From NCBI RefSeq assembly GCF_024622505.1, contig NZ_JANKAS010000001.1, positions 248,001-312,000 of the forward strand: a DNA stretch of 64,000 bases, given 5' to 3'. A program made the position numbers and the translations under genes. The stretch is from Irregularibacter muris. GTDB taxonomy: Bacteria; Bacillota; Clostridia; Eubacteriales; Garciellaceae. The notes under the pieces were generated by a model, which was not told the origin of the DNA, did no database searches, and saw only the letters and a program-made list of their open reading frames with translations. Below are positions 28,350 to 37,201 of this stretch, one piece after another (within the stretch, counting starts at the first letter, position 1; every line of letters begins with the position of its first letter).

Positions 28350-29051
28350 TTATTGATAAAATACATGTCCACCTATTCTTGTAACATAGGCTTTATTGTT
28401 TACAATCCAACTACCGGCTGCTTTGGATGGGTTAAAGAAATAAGTTGAATTTCCAACAGGTCTTGCGCCACCTATAGCCTCCTTAGCTGCTTGTATACTT
28501 TCTTGGGAAGGATTGTTGTAAATAGTCCCATCAGCTACAGGACTAAACTGAGGTATATTCTTGTAGTATTCAAAGATTACATTATAAACAGTATTGGGGA
28601 AGTCTTTAGAATTAACACGGTTTATAATAACATTCCCAACGGCAACTTTTCCCTTATAGGGCTCTGCCCCAGCTTCGGCTTGAATAATTCTTGCCAACCA
28701 ATAGATATCATTAGAATCAACTTTGGTGTTAGAGGTTGTCCCCCTTGAAGTTGTAGTAGCATTCCCAAATAGTTTAGATTGGGTTTCTCTACCAGCTATA
28801 CCGTCAATTCTTAATTTATGATTGATTTGAAAATTAATAACGGTTCTCTCTGTTTTCTTTCCATAGATTCCATCCACAGAAATAGAATAGCCTCTATTTT
28901 GTAGAGTTTGTTGGAGATGTGCAACATCATTTCCACGGCTTCCAAATTTTAATAACCGATAAGATTCACTAGCTAATACCTCTGGTGTAATAATAGCCAG
29001 CATTAAAACTGCTATGAATATGGTCAAAATTATCTTCTTTTTTGTTTTCAT
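28350..29051 (-). CDS. sleB: SleB-type spore cortex-lytic / cell wall hydrolase
   Basis: 233 residues. A signal peptide (residues 1-27, cut near LASES) is followed by a peptidoglycan-binding domain (about 32-94, GSRGNDVAHLQQTLQNRGY) and a Hydrolase_2 domain (about 113-233) with the catalytic glutamate E126 in RIIQAEAGAEP. SleB cleaves cortex peptidoglycan during germination as a lytic transglycosylase. SleB, CwlJ and vegetative relatives share this domain; the PG-binding domain favours SleB. A c-di-AMP riboswitch precedes the gene, typical of wall hydrolases, which leaves open a vegetative role. Confidence 0.88.
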   Translation of the reverse strand: MKTKKKIILTIFIAVLMLAIITPEVLASESYRLLKFGSRGNDVAHLQQTLQNRGYSISVDGIYGKKTERTVINFQINHKLRIDGIAGRETQSKLFGNATTTSRGTTSNTKVDSNDIYWLARIIQAEAGAEPYKGKVAVGNVIINRVNSKDFPNTVYNVIFEYYKNIPQFSPVADGTIYNNPSQESIQAAKEAIGGARPVGNSTYFFNPSKAAGSWIVNNKAYVTRIGGHVFYQ

Positions 29052-29059
29052 TTATTCCA

Positions 29060-29190
29060 CTCCTTCCGAATATTTGCTTCCGAAGTTAGCTGACGGGTGC
29101 GGGGTAGAAGGCCCCCTACCATATACCATGGATTGACCCCTAAACTTGGTTCCTCCGTACCTAAGAGATTCTTAGGATTCAGCAAGTGTG
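29060..29190 (-). promoter_or_regulatory. c-di-AMP riboswitch (ydaO/yuaA type)
   Basis: On the minus strand: gaatc...ggtacggaggaaccaa, ggggtcaat, and cacccgtcagctaac, the hallmark conserved blocks of the ydaO/yuaA aptamer, in order. The closing stem pairs cttgctgaat (29177-29186) with attcggaag (29063-29071). That 3' strand overlaps the ribosome site ggaaggag (29060-29067), so ligand-stabilised pairing would hide it: a translational off switch. No terminator lies between aptamer and ATG. Confidence 0.88.
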
Positions 29191-29220
29191 TAAACATGTA
29201 ACGAACATGTAACAAAGGCT

Positions 29221-29249
29221 ATTATACAGGAGGGCCATGTTTATGTAAA
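29221..29249 (-). promoter_or_regulatory. Promoter for the riboswitch-sleB transcript
   Basis: Minus strand: TTTACA, 17-base spacer, TATAAT, about 30 bases before the aptamer. 29250-29512 is AT-rich leader DNA for the next gene, with an agaataat/attattct dyad at about 29409-29441 and no gene seen. Confidence 0.75.
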
Positions 29250-29512
29250 CCATGTTAGGAGAAATACCAGAAATTACATATTCTAGCATGATGAATATTT
29301 TAAAAATTTATTTTGTCATTAGATAGCTTAAAAGAATGTCGAAAAAAGCATGAAGGAAATTGAAGAAAAGTAAAGAATACTAATTTATTAATGGCTAACT
29401 ACTCCAGAATAATGTTCATGATAATTTGAATGATTATTCTAGGCCTTACTATACCTGGTTCATGTCTAAGGGGAGTATGTATCAAGATTAAATACAATGG
29501 GAGGCTTTATTC

Positions 29513-32329
29513 ATGAATAGAAAAGATAAAATCTTTCATACGCTGACATCAATTTGTGAAGAGATTACAATAGATGAGATCATGGATGGGTTCAAGGGGT
29601 TTGAAACAAAATATATAAGCGAGTTATCAGGAATAAATAGAAGTAATACAAGCAAAGAATTAAATGCTTTATATGATGAACAAAAGGTGATGAAAATTAA
29701 AGGCAGACCCGTTTATTACTTTGACAAAGGTAAACTCGAAGAGATTGCTGGTATAAAGATAAATAGGACTAAAAATAGTGAAGCGATCTCACTGAAAGAA
29801 CTGATTACCAATAATCAAGAGGTAGAAATAAAAGATGTCTTTCATTCTATTATTGGCTCTTCTAATACCTTAAAAACCCCAATAAAACAAGCTAAAGCAG
29901 CGGTGCTTTATCCCCCTAGAGGACTGCATACCTTAATTATTGGACCTACTGGTGCAGGAAAAACAACCTTTGCAGAAACCATGTACAATTTTGCAGTACA
30001 AAGTAACACCATAAATTCTGGGGGAAAGTTTACCGTATTTAACTGCGCAGAGTATGCAGAAAATCCACAACTTTTATTATCCATGTTATTTGGTCATATC
30101 AAAGGAGCCTTTACTGGAGCGGACACTGAAAAAAATGGTCTTGTTGAAACATCTAATGGAGGAATATTATTATTAGACGAAGTTCACAGGCTCCCTCCTG
30201 AGGGACAAGAAATGCTTTTCATGGTCATTGATAAGGGGGTATATAGAAAATTAGGTGATACCGAAAAGTATAGGAAATCAAATGTTTTTATCATTGGAGC
30301 TACAACAGAAGATATCACCACATCTCTTTTACAAACTTTCACACGAAGATTCCCCATGGTCATCAATTTACCCTTTTTAAATGAATGGACACTACCAGAA
30401 CGATTCCAATTGATTTCAGATTTTTTTGAAAAGCAATCCAAGGTGATTGGAACTAAGATTAGGCTATATAATGAAGTAATACACTCACTACTATTGTACG
30501 ATTGTAATGGGAATATAGGGCAGTTAAAGAGTGATATACAATTGCTATGTGCCAAGGGGTTTTTAGAATATAAAACTTACAATAAAAAAATGCTCGAGAT
30601 AAACACCTCTATGATTCCTGAACATATCTATGATGGATTAATGGAATATCGTGAAAAAAGAAAGGAGATAATGAATATTATCCCTATTGGCATTGAAAGA
30701 TACCATGATTTTTTTCCTGAACATAGCAAAGAAAATCATTTGAAAGATGAATACGATATATCCAATACTTTATATAATGATTTAGGAACAAAGTATACTC
30801 AGTATTCAGAAAAAGGATACGATAATGAAGAAATCAAAATAATTTTAAATTCATATATAGAGGAGTATTTAAAATTACTTCTAAACAAATATAGTATCAG
30901 TAAAGATATGCCTTCTACAGATGAAATTTTTAAAATAGTGAGTCCACAGGTTTACAATGCTGTAAAAAATGCAATAAGGACCAGCGAAAATAAGTATGAT
31001 AAGAACTATGCTAGTAAGCTAAAAATAAGTTTGATGATGCATATAAGTGCATTAATTGAACGTCTCTCTAGAAATGAGAATTATGAATATAAAAGCATAA
31101 AGGATATTGCCTTAAACTATCACAATGAATTTCAAGAGGCAAAACTAATGGTAGATGTCATTAATACAGAACTAAATATAAAAATACCCCAGGAAGAGGT
31201 TGGAATAGTAACCATGCTTCTTCATGCAGTTGATACAGAATTAAAAAATTGCCCTCAAAAAGTAGGAGTCATTGTTATGGCCCATGGGAACCATACAGCT
31301 ACAAGCATGGCTGCAGTTGCCAATAGTTTGTTAGGCACAAAGCATTGCCATGCCATTGATATGCCCTTAGAAGAAAAAGTAGATGTTGCTCTGCAAAAAG
31401 CTATAGATTTGGTAAAAAAAATTGATCAACAAAAAGGGGCATTAATCTTAGTGGATATGGGTTCACTCATAGCCTTTGGAGAGATTATTACCAAAAAAAC
31501 AAATATAAAGGTGCAATGCATTGAAATGGTATCCACACCCATTGTCATTGAAGTTGTAAGAAAAAGCCTTATTCCGGATACAAGTTTGGAACAAATTGTA
31601 GAGGAGATTAATAGGGTGCATCCCTATGTCGGAAGGATAATTACAAACGAGACAAAGCGCAGAGTTTTAAAACAAAAACCTAGAACAATAATCACAACAT
31701 GTATTACTGGAAAAGGCACTGCCATTAAGTTGGAAAAACTAATTCGAAGTGGAATTCCAATAATTAATGAATACAATATTGAAATCAAGGCTATGAAATA
31801 TAACTATCAAACAATAGATAATGATAATGTTATTGCTGTCGTCGGGGCAATTAATCCTAAAGTCCCCCATACACCCTTCATATCCATAGATGATTTGATA
31901 TTGGGCGATGGATATAAAAGGCTAGAGGCAATAATTTACAATAGCGATATACAAGAAGATACTACATACCATTCTATTGACTCCAATATAAATCTGATTT
32001 CTAAAACTTTAAAGGAGATGCTTACTTTTTTAGATCCATCAAAGGCATACCACTTAGCAAATCAATCCTTCGAATATATTGCACAAAATTATAAAATAAC
32101 CGATAAAAATAGGAAAAAATTATTATATGTTTTCCATGTGGCGGGTATGATTGAAAGAATTATGAAGAATGAAGCTTTCCAATTTGATGAAGTAGATGAA
32201 ATCATTAATAAAAATAAAGTTCAATACAATAGGATAAAGAAATCCTTAAAAAATATGGAGGATACCTTTAGTATCAAAATACCTGATACAGAAATATCCT
32301 ATCTAATTGATTTAATTGATACAGAATAA
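29513..32329 (+). CDS. LevR-type sigma-54-dependent activator with PTS regulation domains
   Basis: 938 residues after gggagg. Order: N-terminal winged helix (about 1-75); AAA+ domain with Walker A GPTGAGKT (144-151) and the sigma-54 contact loop GAFTGA (198-203); a PRD; an EIIA-Man-like domain with the histidine motif MAHGNHTATSMA; an EIIB-Gat-like segment with CITGKGTA; a C-terminal PRD with HVAGMIERIM. Phosphorylation by HPr and EIIB at PRD histidines tunes such activators to sugar supply. The -24/-12 promoter at 32466 lies directly downstream and opens the PTS operon, its likely target. It has its own terminator. Confidence 0.95.
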   Translation: MNRKDKIFHTLTSICEEITIDEIMDGFKGFETKYISELSGINRSNTSKELNALYDEQKVMKIKGRPVYYFDKGKLEEIAGIKINRTKNSEAISLKELITNNQEVEIKDVFHSIIGSSNTLKTPIKQAKAAVLYPPRGLHTLIIGPTGAGKTTFAETMYNFAVQSNTINSGGKFTVFNCAEYAENPQLLLSMLFGHIKGAFTGADTEKNGLVETSNGGILLLDEVHRLPPEGQEMLFMVIDKGVYRKLGDTEKYRKSNVFIIGATTEDITTSLLQTFTRRFPMVINLPFLNEWTLPERFQLISDFFEKQSKVIGTKIRLYNEVIHSLLLYDCNGNIGQLKSDIQLLCAKGFLEYKTYNKKMLEINTSMIPEHIYDGLMEYREKRKEIMNIIPIGIERYHDFFPEHSKENHLKDEYDISNTLYNDLGTKYTQYSEKGYDNEEIKIILNSYIEEYLKLLLNKYSISKDMPSTDEIFKIVSPQVYNAVKNAIRTSENKYDKNYASKLKISLMMHISALIERLSRNENYEYKSIKDIALNYHNEFQEAKLMVDVINTELNIKIPQEEVGIVTMLLHAVDTELKNCPQKVGVIVMAHGNHTATSMAAVANSLLGTKHCHAIDMPLEEKVDVALQKAIDLVKKIDQQKGALILVDMGSLIAFGEIITKKTNIKVQCIEMVSTPIVIEVVRKSLIPDTSLEQIVEEINRVHPYVGRIITNETKRRVLKQKPRTIITTCITGKGTAIKLEKLIRSGIPIINEYNIEIKAMKYNYQTIDNDNVIAVVGAINPKVPHTPFISIDDLILGDGYKRLEAIIYNSDIQEDTTYHSIDSNINLISKTLKEMLTFLDPSKAYHLANQSFEYIAQNYKITDKNRKKLLYVFHVAGMIERIMKNEAFQFDEVDEIINKNKVQYNRIKKSLKNMEDTFSIKIPDTEISYLIDLIDTE

Positions 32330-32338
32330 AAGAAGTTG

Positions 32339-32365
32339 ATACACAAATTTTGTATGATACATTTT
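32339..32365 (+). promoter_or_regulatory. Candidate upstream activator site
   Basis: gatacacaaattttgtatga is an imperfect dyad (tacacaaa / ttttgta) lying about 115 bases upstream of the -24/-12 promoter, a normal distance for a LevR-type enhancer site. Confidence 0.4.
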
Positions 32366-32383
32366 AACCTTAGTTTACTCAAC

Positions 32384-32418
32384 TCCCCTTAGAATCCTAT
32401 GGATTTTAAGGGGTTTTA
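32384..32418 (+). terminator. Terminator of the levR-type gene
   Basis: ccccttagaatcc and ggattttaagggg pair around tat, followed by ttttac. Confidence 0.8.
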
Positions 32419-32465
32419 CTATAAGTTCTTTATAATGATGTAAAAATACAATGGAATACATATGA

Positions 32466-32481
32466 TGGCACGGAACTTGCT
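32466..32481 (+). promoter_or_regulatory. Sigma-54 (-24/-12) promoter of the PTS operon
   Basis: tggcacggaacttgct: TGGCAC, five bases, TTGCT, with GG and GC exactly 10 bases apart. This is a near-perfect sigma-54 promoter. It lies downstream of the LevR-type gene and 46 bases before the EIIA start. Confidence 0.92.
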
Positions 32482-32526
32482 TTAATAAAGAGTAACAAAA
32501 CATTTAACATGAAAGGACAAATGCTT

Positions 32527-32937
32527 ATGACTGGAATTTTGGTAGTTACCCATGGAAAATTTTCAAAGGAAATTATAGAAAGTGCAGAACTAATTGTAGG
32601 AAAACAGGAAAATATAACTTATTTGACTTTAGAACACGATGACAGTGTAGAAGAGTTAAGAAGTAAGGTATATGAAAGCATAAATCTTTTGGAAAGAGGT
32701 GATGGAGTATTAGTCCTTGCTGATCTATTTGGTGGCAGTCCGTCTAATGTAATAGCCAGTAATTTAAAACATTTAAATTTCGAGTGTATTACCGGTATCA
32801 ATTTACCTATGCTTATTGAAGCTCTTGTATCTAGAAACACATGCAGCTTATCAGAGCTAGTAGAAAAATGTATGACCAGTGGCAATGAGGGGATACAAAA
32901 TCTAAAGGAGATGTTGTGTGCAAGAATCAACCAGTGA
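32527..32937 (+). CDS. PTS mannose-class EIIA component
   Basis: 136 residues from ATG 32527, 9 bases after aaagga; ATGs at 32509 and 32521 are too close to or upstream of that site. H9 in LVVTHGKF is the phosphorylation site; DLFGGSPSN is the second family motif. It takes phosphate from HPr and passes it to EIIB. First gene of the sigma-54 operon. Confidence 0.92.
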   Translation: MTGILVVTHGKFSKEIIESAELIVGKQENITYLTLEHDDSVEELRSKVYESINLLERGDGVLVLADLFGGSPSNVIASNLKHLNFECITGINLPMLIEALVSRNTCSLSELVEKCMTSGNEGIQNLKEMLCARINQ

Positions 32938-32986
32938 CAATTAAGGGGAAGATAGAAAAATCAAAAAAAGACTAGGGGGATATCAT

Positions 32987-33472
32987 ATGGCAGAAATTAA
33001 TTTAGTAAGAATTGATAGTAGATTAATACATGGGCAAGTAATTACCAAGTGGTTAAAAAAATGTGGAGCCAATAGGATCATTATTATAGATGATGATTTG
33101 GCAGCAGATGCATTTATGTCAGAAATCGCAATTATGGCAGCGCCAAAGGGGATATCTGTAGAAATATATTCTGTAGATCAAGTTGCTGAACATTATAAAA
33201 AAGATCAACTAGGCAAAGGGAAACTATTAATACTACTGAAAAATATACCAACTGTATATAGAACAATTAAAAAAGGCTTGCCTATTACATATATCCAAAT
33301 TGGAGGTATTGCTAGTGCACCAGGGAAAAAACCAGTTTTCAGAGCAGTATCACTAGATGATAATGATGTGAAATGTTTAAAAGACATAATACAAGAAGGT
33401 ATAGAAGTAGCTGTACACATTATACCCGAGGAAACAAAAGTTGAAATAGATAAAATCCTAAAAAAATATTAA
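32987..33472 (+). CDS. PTS mannose/sorbose-class EIIB component
   Basis: 161 residues. RIDSRLIHGQV contains the phosphorylated H15. It transfers phosphate from EIIA to the incoming sugar bound by EIIC-EIID. aggggg precedes the ATG; the gene lies 13 bases before EIIC. Mannose-class systems carry mannose, fructose, sorbose, N-acetyl sugars and others, so the substrate is not fixed by this domain. Confidence 0.93.
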   Translation: MAEINLVRIDSRLIHGQVITKWLKKCGANRIIIIDDDLAADAFMSEIAIMAAPKGISVEIYSVDQVAEHYKKDQLGKGKLLILLKNIPTVYRTIKKGLPITYIQIGGIASAPGKKPVFRAVSLDDNDVKCLKDIIQEGIEVAVHIIPEETKVEIDKILKKY

Positions 33473-33485
33473 GAGGTGATAATTA

Positions 33486-34259
33486 ATGAGTGGATCGTTG
33501 TTTTTGGCCATTTTTACTGGTTTTTGGTATTGGTTGGGGCAAAGTAAACTGGGTTATACATTTCACTGGTTTATTTGTCAGCCCATCGTTATGGCGCTTC
33601 CAATAGGATTAATCATGGGGGATGTACCTACCGCAATGATAATGGGGGCCAGCATAGAACTTGTTTATATGGGGATGGTTGCAGCTGGAGCAAATATGCC
33701 TGCAGATGAATGCTTAGCTGGTTTGATTGCTATACCTATAGGGCTTCAAACCGGTATGGATCCTCAAATGGCAGTTACATTTGCTATCCCCTTTGGAGTA
33801 CTTGGAGTATTTGTAGATCAAGCTAGAAGAACTATAAATGCAGGTTTCGCCCATCTAGCAGATAAGCATGCATTAAATGCCAATACAAAAGGTATATATA
33901 TGTGTGCATTTGTCTGGCCTATGTTGTTGGGATTTCTTTTAAGATTTCCACCGGTATTTTTAGCTAATTTCTATGGAGCAAATGCAGTCCAAGGATTTCT
34001 AGATATCATTCCCGAATGGATATTGCATGGCTTAAGTGTAGCAGGTGGTATATTACCAGCACTAGGATTTGCAATAATCATATTTATCATTGGAAAGCAA
34101 AAGCTATTACCTTTTTTCATTATAGGATTTTTCTTAGTTCAATATTTGGAATTAAATATTATGGCCTCTGCAATTTTTGGTACGTGCGTTGCTTTACTGA
34201 TAATTTTTTTAGGAAAATCCCCAAATAGCGATAATGAAGAGGGAGGGCAAAGAATATGA
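33486..34259 (+). CDS. PTS mannose/sorbose-class EIIC component
   Basis: 257 residues with about seven membrane segments. GLIMGDVPTAMIMGASIELVYMG is the family signature (core GASIELVYMG). It forms the transmembrane channel with EIID. The last 4 bases overlap EIID, so the two are translationally coupled. aagaggtgat precedes the ATG. Confidence 0.93.
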   Translation: MSGSLFLAIFTGFWYWLGQSKLGYTFHWFICQPIVMALPIGLIMGDVPTAMIMGASIELVYMGMVAAGANMPADECLAGLIAIPIGLQTGMDPQMAVTFAIPFGVLGVFVDQARRTINAGFAHLADKHALNANTKGIYMCAFVWPMLLGFLLRFPPVFLANFYGANAVQGFLDIIPEWILHGLSVAGGILPALGFAIIIFIIGKQKLLPFFIIGFFLVQYLELNIMASAIFGTCVALLIIFLGKSPNSDNEEGGQRI

Positions 34260-35089
34260 GTGAACAAATAAGCAAAACTAAACCAATTGTTTTATCACAA
34301 AAAGATAAAACACGATCTTTTATGACTTGGTATATGGGGTGTGAAGTATCAAACTCTTATGAAAGAATGCAATCAGTAGCATTTTGTGCAAGTATGATAC
34401 CTATTTTAAGGAAGTTATATAGAAAAAAGGATGATTTAAGTAAAGCATTGACTAGGCACCTTAATTTCTTTAATAGTCAGGGAACATGGGCTAATCTAAT
34501 ACATGGTGTAACAGTTGCAATGGAAGAAGAAAAGGCCAATAGTGATAGTATACCAGATGAGGCGATTACCGGTATTAAAACTGGTTTAATGGGACCAATC
34601 TCCGGAATTGGGGATACCATTGACTGGGGAACTCTTAAAACAATTTTTGCAGCATTAGCAGTTACCTTTGGAATTACAGGTAGTTCATTGGGTGCTTTTA
34701 TTCCATTTCTATTTGTAATAGCTACCTTATTTGAAGGATATTATTTGTGGAAACTAGGCTATACATTAGGAAGAGAATCTATAAAATCTATTCTTCAATC
34801 AGGATGGATCCAGGAGTTAATAACTGGAGCCAGTATTTTAGGACTTTTTATGATGGGGTCATTATCAGCGAATTTTATTAAAATTAGTACACCAGTTTCC
34901 ATAAACTTATCTAATACAAATGGTATAAGTATTCAAGAAATCCTAGATGGAATAGCACCAGGATTACTACCGTTGGCTGTTGTATTTGGCATATACTACT
35001 ACTTGAAAAATAAGAGCCAAAACATATCTGTTTTACTAGTTATTATTTTAGCTATAAGCTTGATAGGGTCATATTTTGGGATTTTATAA
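34256..35089 (+). CDS. PTS mannose/sorbose-class EIID component
   Basis: 277 residues. N-terminal SYERMQSVAFCASMIPIL and GPISGIGDTIDWGTL are the family motifs; a C-terminal membrane segment follows. It overlaps EIIC by 4 bases. At 277 residues it is normal for the family. Confidence 0.93.
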   Translation: MSEQISKTKPIVLSQKDKTRSFMTWYMGCEVSNSYERMQSVAFCASMIPILRKLYRKKDDLSKALTRHLNFFNSQGTWANLIHGVTVAMEEEKANSDSIPDEAITGIKTGLMGPISGIGDTIDWGTLKTIFAALAVTFGITGSSLGAFIPFLFVIATLFEGYYLWKLGYTLGRESIKSILQSGWIQELITGASILGLFMMGSLSANFIKISTPVSINLSNTNGISIQEILDGIAPGLLPLAVVFGIYYYLKNKSQNISVLLVIILAISLIGSYFGIL

Positions 35090-35109
35090 TACAAAAAGGG
35101 GATGTCATT

Positions 35110-35985
35110 ATGATAGTGCCAATGAAAGAAATCTTAATACATGCTAAAAAAAACGCTTATGGAATTGCAGCTCCAAATGTTATAGATGCAGGAACCATTA
35201 GAAGTGTGTTTGAAGTAGCTCAAGAAATGAAAGCACCCATAATTATTGATTGTGCTGGATATGATCTAATAGAAATTGTAGGGGATATTTCGAGATTCTA
35301 TGAAAGAAAATATCCCAATGTTAATGTTGCATTAAATTTGGATCATGGTGCTACCTTTGAAGAAGCCGTATTAGCTATTAAAAATGGATTTTCTTCTGTA
35401 ATGGTGGATAGATCACAAAAACCCTATGAGGAAAATGTAAGGGAAGTAAAGGAAATTGTAAAAATAGCTCATGCGGTGAATGTATCTGTTGAGGCTGAGC
35501 TTGGCCACGTTGGGATTGGTTCAGAATATGAACAAACTAGGGATGAAGGTTTAACCAATCCCGATGAAGCGGTTCAGTTCGTGAAGGATACAGGAATAGA
35601 TTGCCTTGCGGTTGCTATAGGAACCTCCCATGGGACTTACAAAGGAACACCCAAAATAGACTTTGAACTATTGCAAGAAATTAAAAGTAAGGTTGAGATC
35701 CCCCTAGTACTTCATGGTGGATCAGGAACGGGGGATGAAAATTTAGCAAAATGTATAGAAAAGGGTATACAAAAAGTTAATCTTTTTACTGATCTGAGTA
35801 ATGCAGCGGTGTATCAATTAAATAATTATCTAGAAGGCAATGTAATTGTGGATAAAGATGGAAAGAGTGGAGAATTTGCTATTCAAAACGTAAACTTATA
35901 TGACGCTTTTGAAACCGGAATAAAGGGTTACAAAGAAAAATTAGAGCATTATGTTAGATTATTTGGATCAGTAGGTAAAGCATAA
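35110..35985 (+). CDS. Class II fructose/tagatose-bisphosphate-type aldolase
   Basis: 291 residues. NLDHGATFEEA supplies the catalytic Asp and a zinc His, EAELGHVG a metal-site Glu and the second region, GTSHGTYKG and LHGGSGT the zinc and phosphate sites. It is GatY/KbaY/FbaA-like and splits a ketose (bis)phosphate to dihydroxyacetone phosphate and an aldehyde. Its place behind a PTS means the substrate is probably a phosphoketose derived from the imported sugar. gatgtcatt with gggg precedes the ATG. Confidence 0.9.
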   Translation: MIVPMKEILIHAKKNAYGIAAPNVIDAGTIRSVFEVAQEMKAPIIIDCAGYDLIEIVGDISRFYERKYPNVNVALNLDHGATFEEAVLAIKNGFSSVMVDRSQKPYEENVREVKEIVKIAHAVNVSVEAELGHVGIGSEYEQTRDEGLTNPDEAVQFVKDTGIDCLAVAIGTSHGTYKGTPKIDFELLQEIKSKVEIPLVLHGGSGTGDENLAKCIEKGIQKVNLFTDLSNAAVYQLNNYLEGNVIVDKDGKSGEFAIQNVNLYDAFETGIKGYKEKLEHYVRLFGSVGKA

Positions 35986-36010
35986 ACAAAGGTATAGTGG
36001 AGGTGGAAAA

Positions 36011-37174
36011 TTGTTAGACTTTAATTTTCAGAACGAAACAAAAATAATTTTTGGAAAAAATTCTTTTGATGATCTTTCTAAGGAAATTTCCAAATGGGGA
36101 AGAAAAGTATTACTCGTTTATGGAGGAAATAGCATAAAGAAAAACGGTATTTATGATAAGGTTGTTGCTCAGCTGGATAAAAACCAGCTTATTTTTGAAG
36201 AAATTTCAGGGGTAAAACCTAATCCCAGGCTAGATTTAGTTTTGGAAGGTATTGATAAAGCAAGGAAATCAGATATAGACTTCATATTGGCGGTGGGTGG
36301 CGGAAGTGTCATCGATACAGCCAAAGCAATAGCAATGGGGGCAAAGTGTAATAAAGATATATGGAGTTGCTTTAGTGGAGAAGTTTTTGAAAATGAAGTT
36401 TTACCACTAGGAACAATTCTAACAATTCCAGCAGCAGGCAGCGAATCCAGTACCACAACGGTAATCACAAATCAAGATAAAGGGCTAAAAAGAGCTTTTA
36501 GCACAGAAGAATTAAGACCTAAATTTGCCATATTAAACCCAGAGACTACATTTACATTACCTCAAAAGCAAACCATTGCCGGAGCAATTGACATCATGGC
36601 CCATGTCTTTGAAAGGTACTTTACCAATACAGAAAATGTTGACCTAACAGATAGATTATGTGAGGGCTTACTAAAAATCTTGATTAAAAACATACCCATT
36701 GTTTTAGAAGAACCAGAAAATTACCATGCAAGGGCAGAAATTATGTGGGCGGGTACATTGGCTCATAATGGCCTTTTGGGTACTGGCAGAGAAGAAGACT
36801 GGGGTTCCCATATGATTGCCCACGAAATCAGTGCCCAATACGATATTACCCATGGTTTTACCCTATCTATTATATTTCCAGCATGGATGAAGTACGTATA
36901 TAAAACAAACACCAATAGATTTGCCCAATTTGCTAATAGAGTGTGGAACATCGAAATAGACTTGGATAATTTAGACCGGACAGCTATGGAAGGCATATTC
37001 GAAACAGAAAAATTCTTTAAACAAATAGGGGCACCGACTAGGCTAAGGGATTTAAACATTCATGATGAACATTTAGAGAATATGAGTCATAAGTGCACAA
37101 TGAATGGATCTGTAGGTAACTTTATAAAATTGCATCAAGGAGATGTGAATAAAATATTTAAATTAGCACTATAA
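36011..37174 (+). CDS. Iron-dependent alcohol dehydrogenase (BDH/YqhD-like)
   Basis: 387 residues starting at TTG, 5 bases after gtggaggtgg. The nucleotide site is AVGGGSVIDTAKA; metal ligands appear in GAIDIMAHVFERYF (Asp and His), and in the pair SHMIAHE and DITHG. Such enzymes reduce aldehydes with NAD(P)H. Beside an aldolase it could reduce the aldehyde product, as lactaldehyde reductase does in fucose or rhamnose breakdown. Confidence 0.9.
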   Translation: MLDFNFQNETKIIFGKNSFDDLSKEISKWGRKVLLVYGGNSIKKNGIYDKVVAQLDKNQLIFEEISGVKPNPRLDLVLEGIDKARKSDIDFILAVGGGSVIDTAKAIAMGAKCNKDIWSCFSGEVFENEVLPLGTILTIPAAGSESSTTTVITNQDKGLKRAFSTEELRPKFAILNPETTFTLPQKQTIAGAIDIMAHVFERYFTNTENVDLTDRLCEGLLKILIKNIPIVLEEPENYHARAEIMWAGTLAHNGLLGTGREEDWGSHMIAHEISAQYDITHGFTLSIIFPAWMKYVYKTNTNRFAQFANRVWNIEIDLDNLDRTAMEGIFETEKFFKQIGAPTRLRDLNIHDEHLENMSHKCTMNGSVGNFIKLHQGDVNKIFKLAL

Positions 37175-37201
37175 AATAATTTATCATGAAAGGACTATAT
37201 T

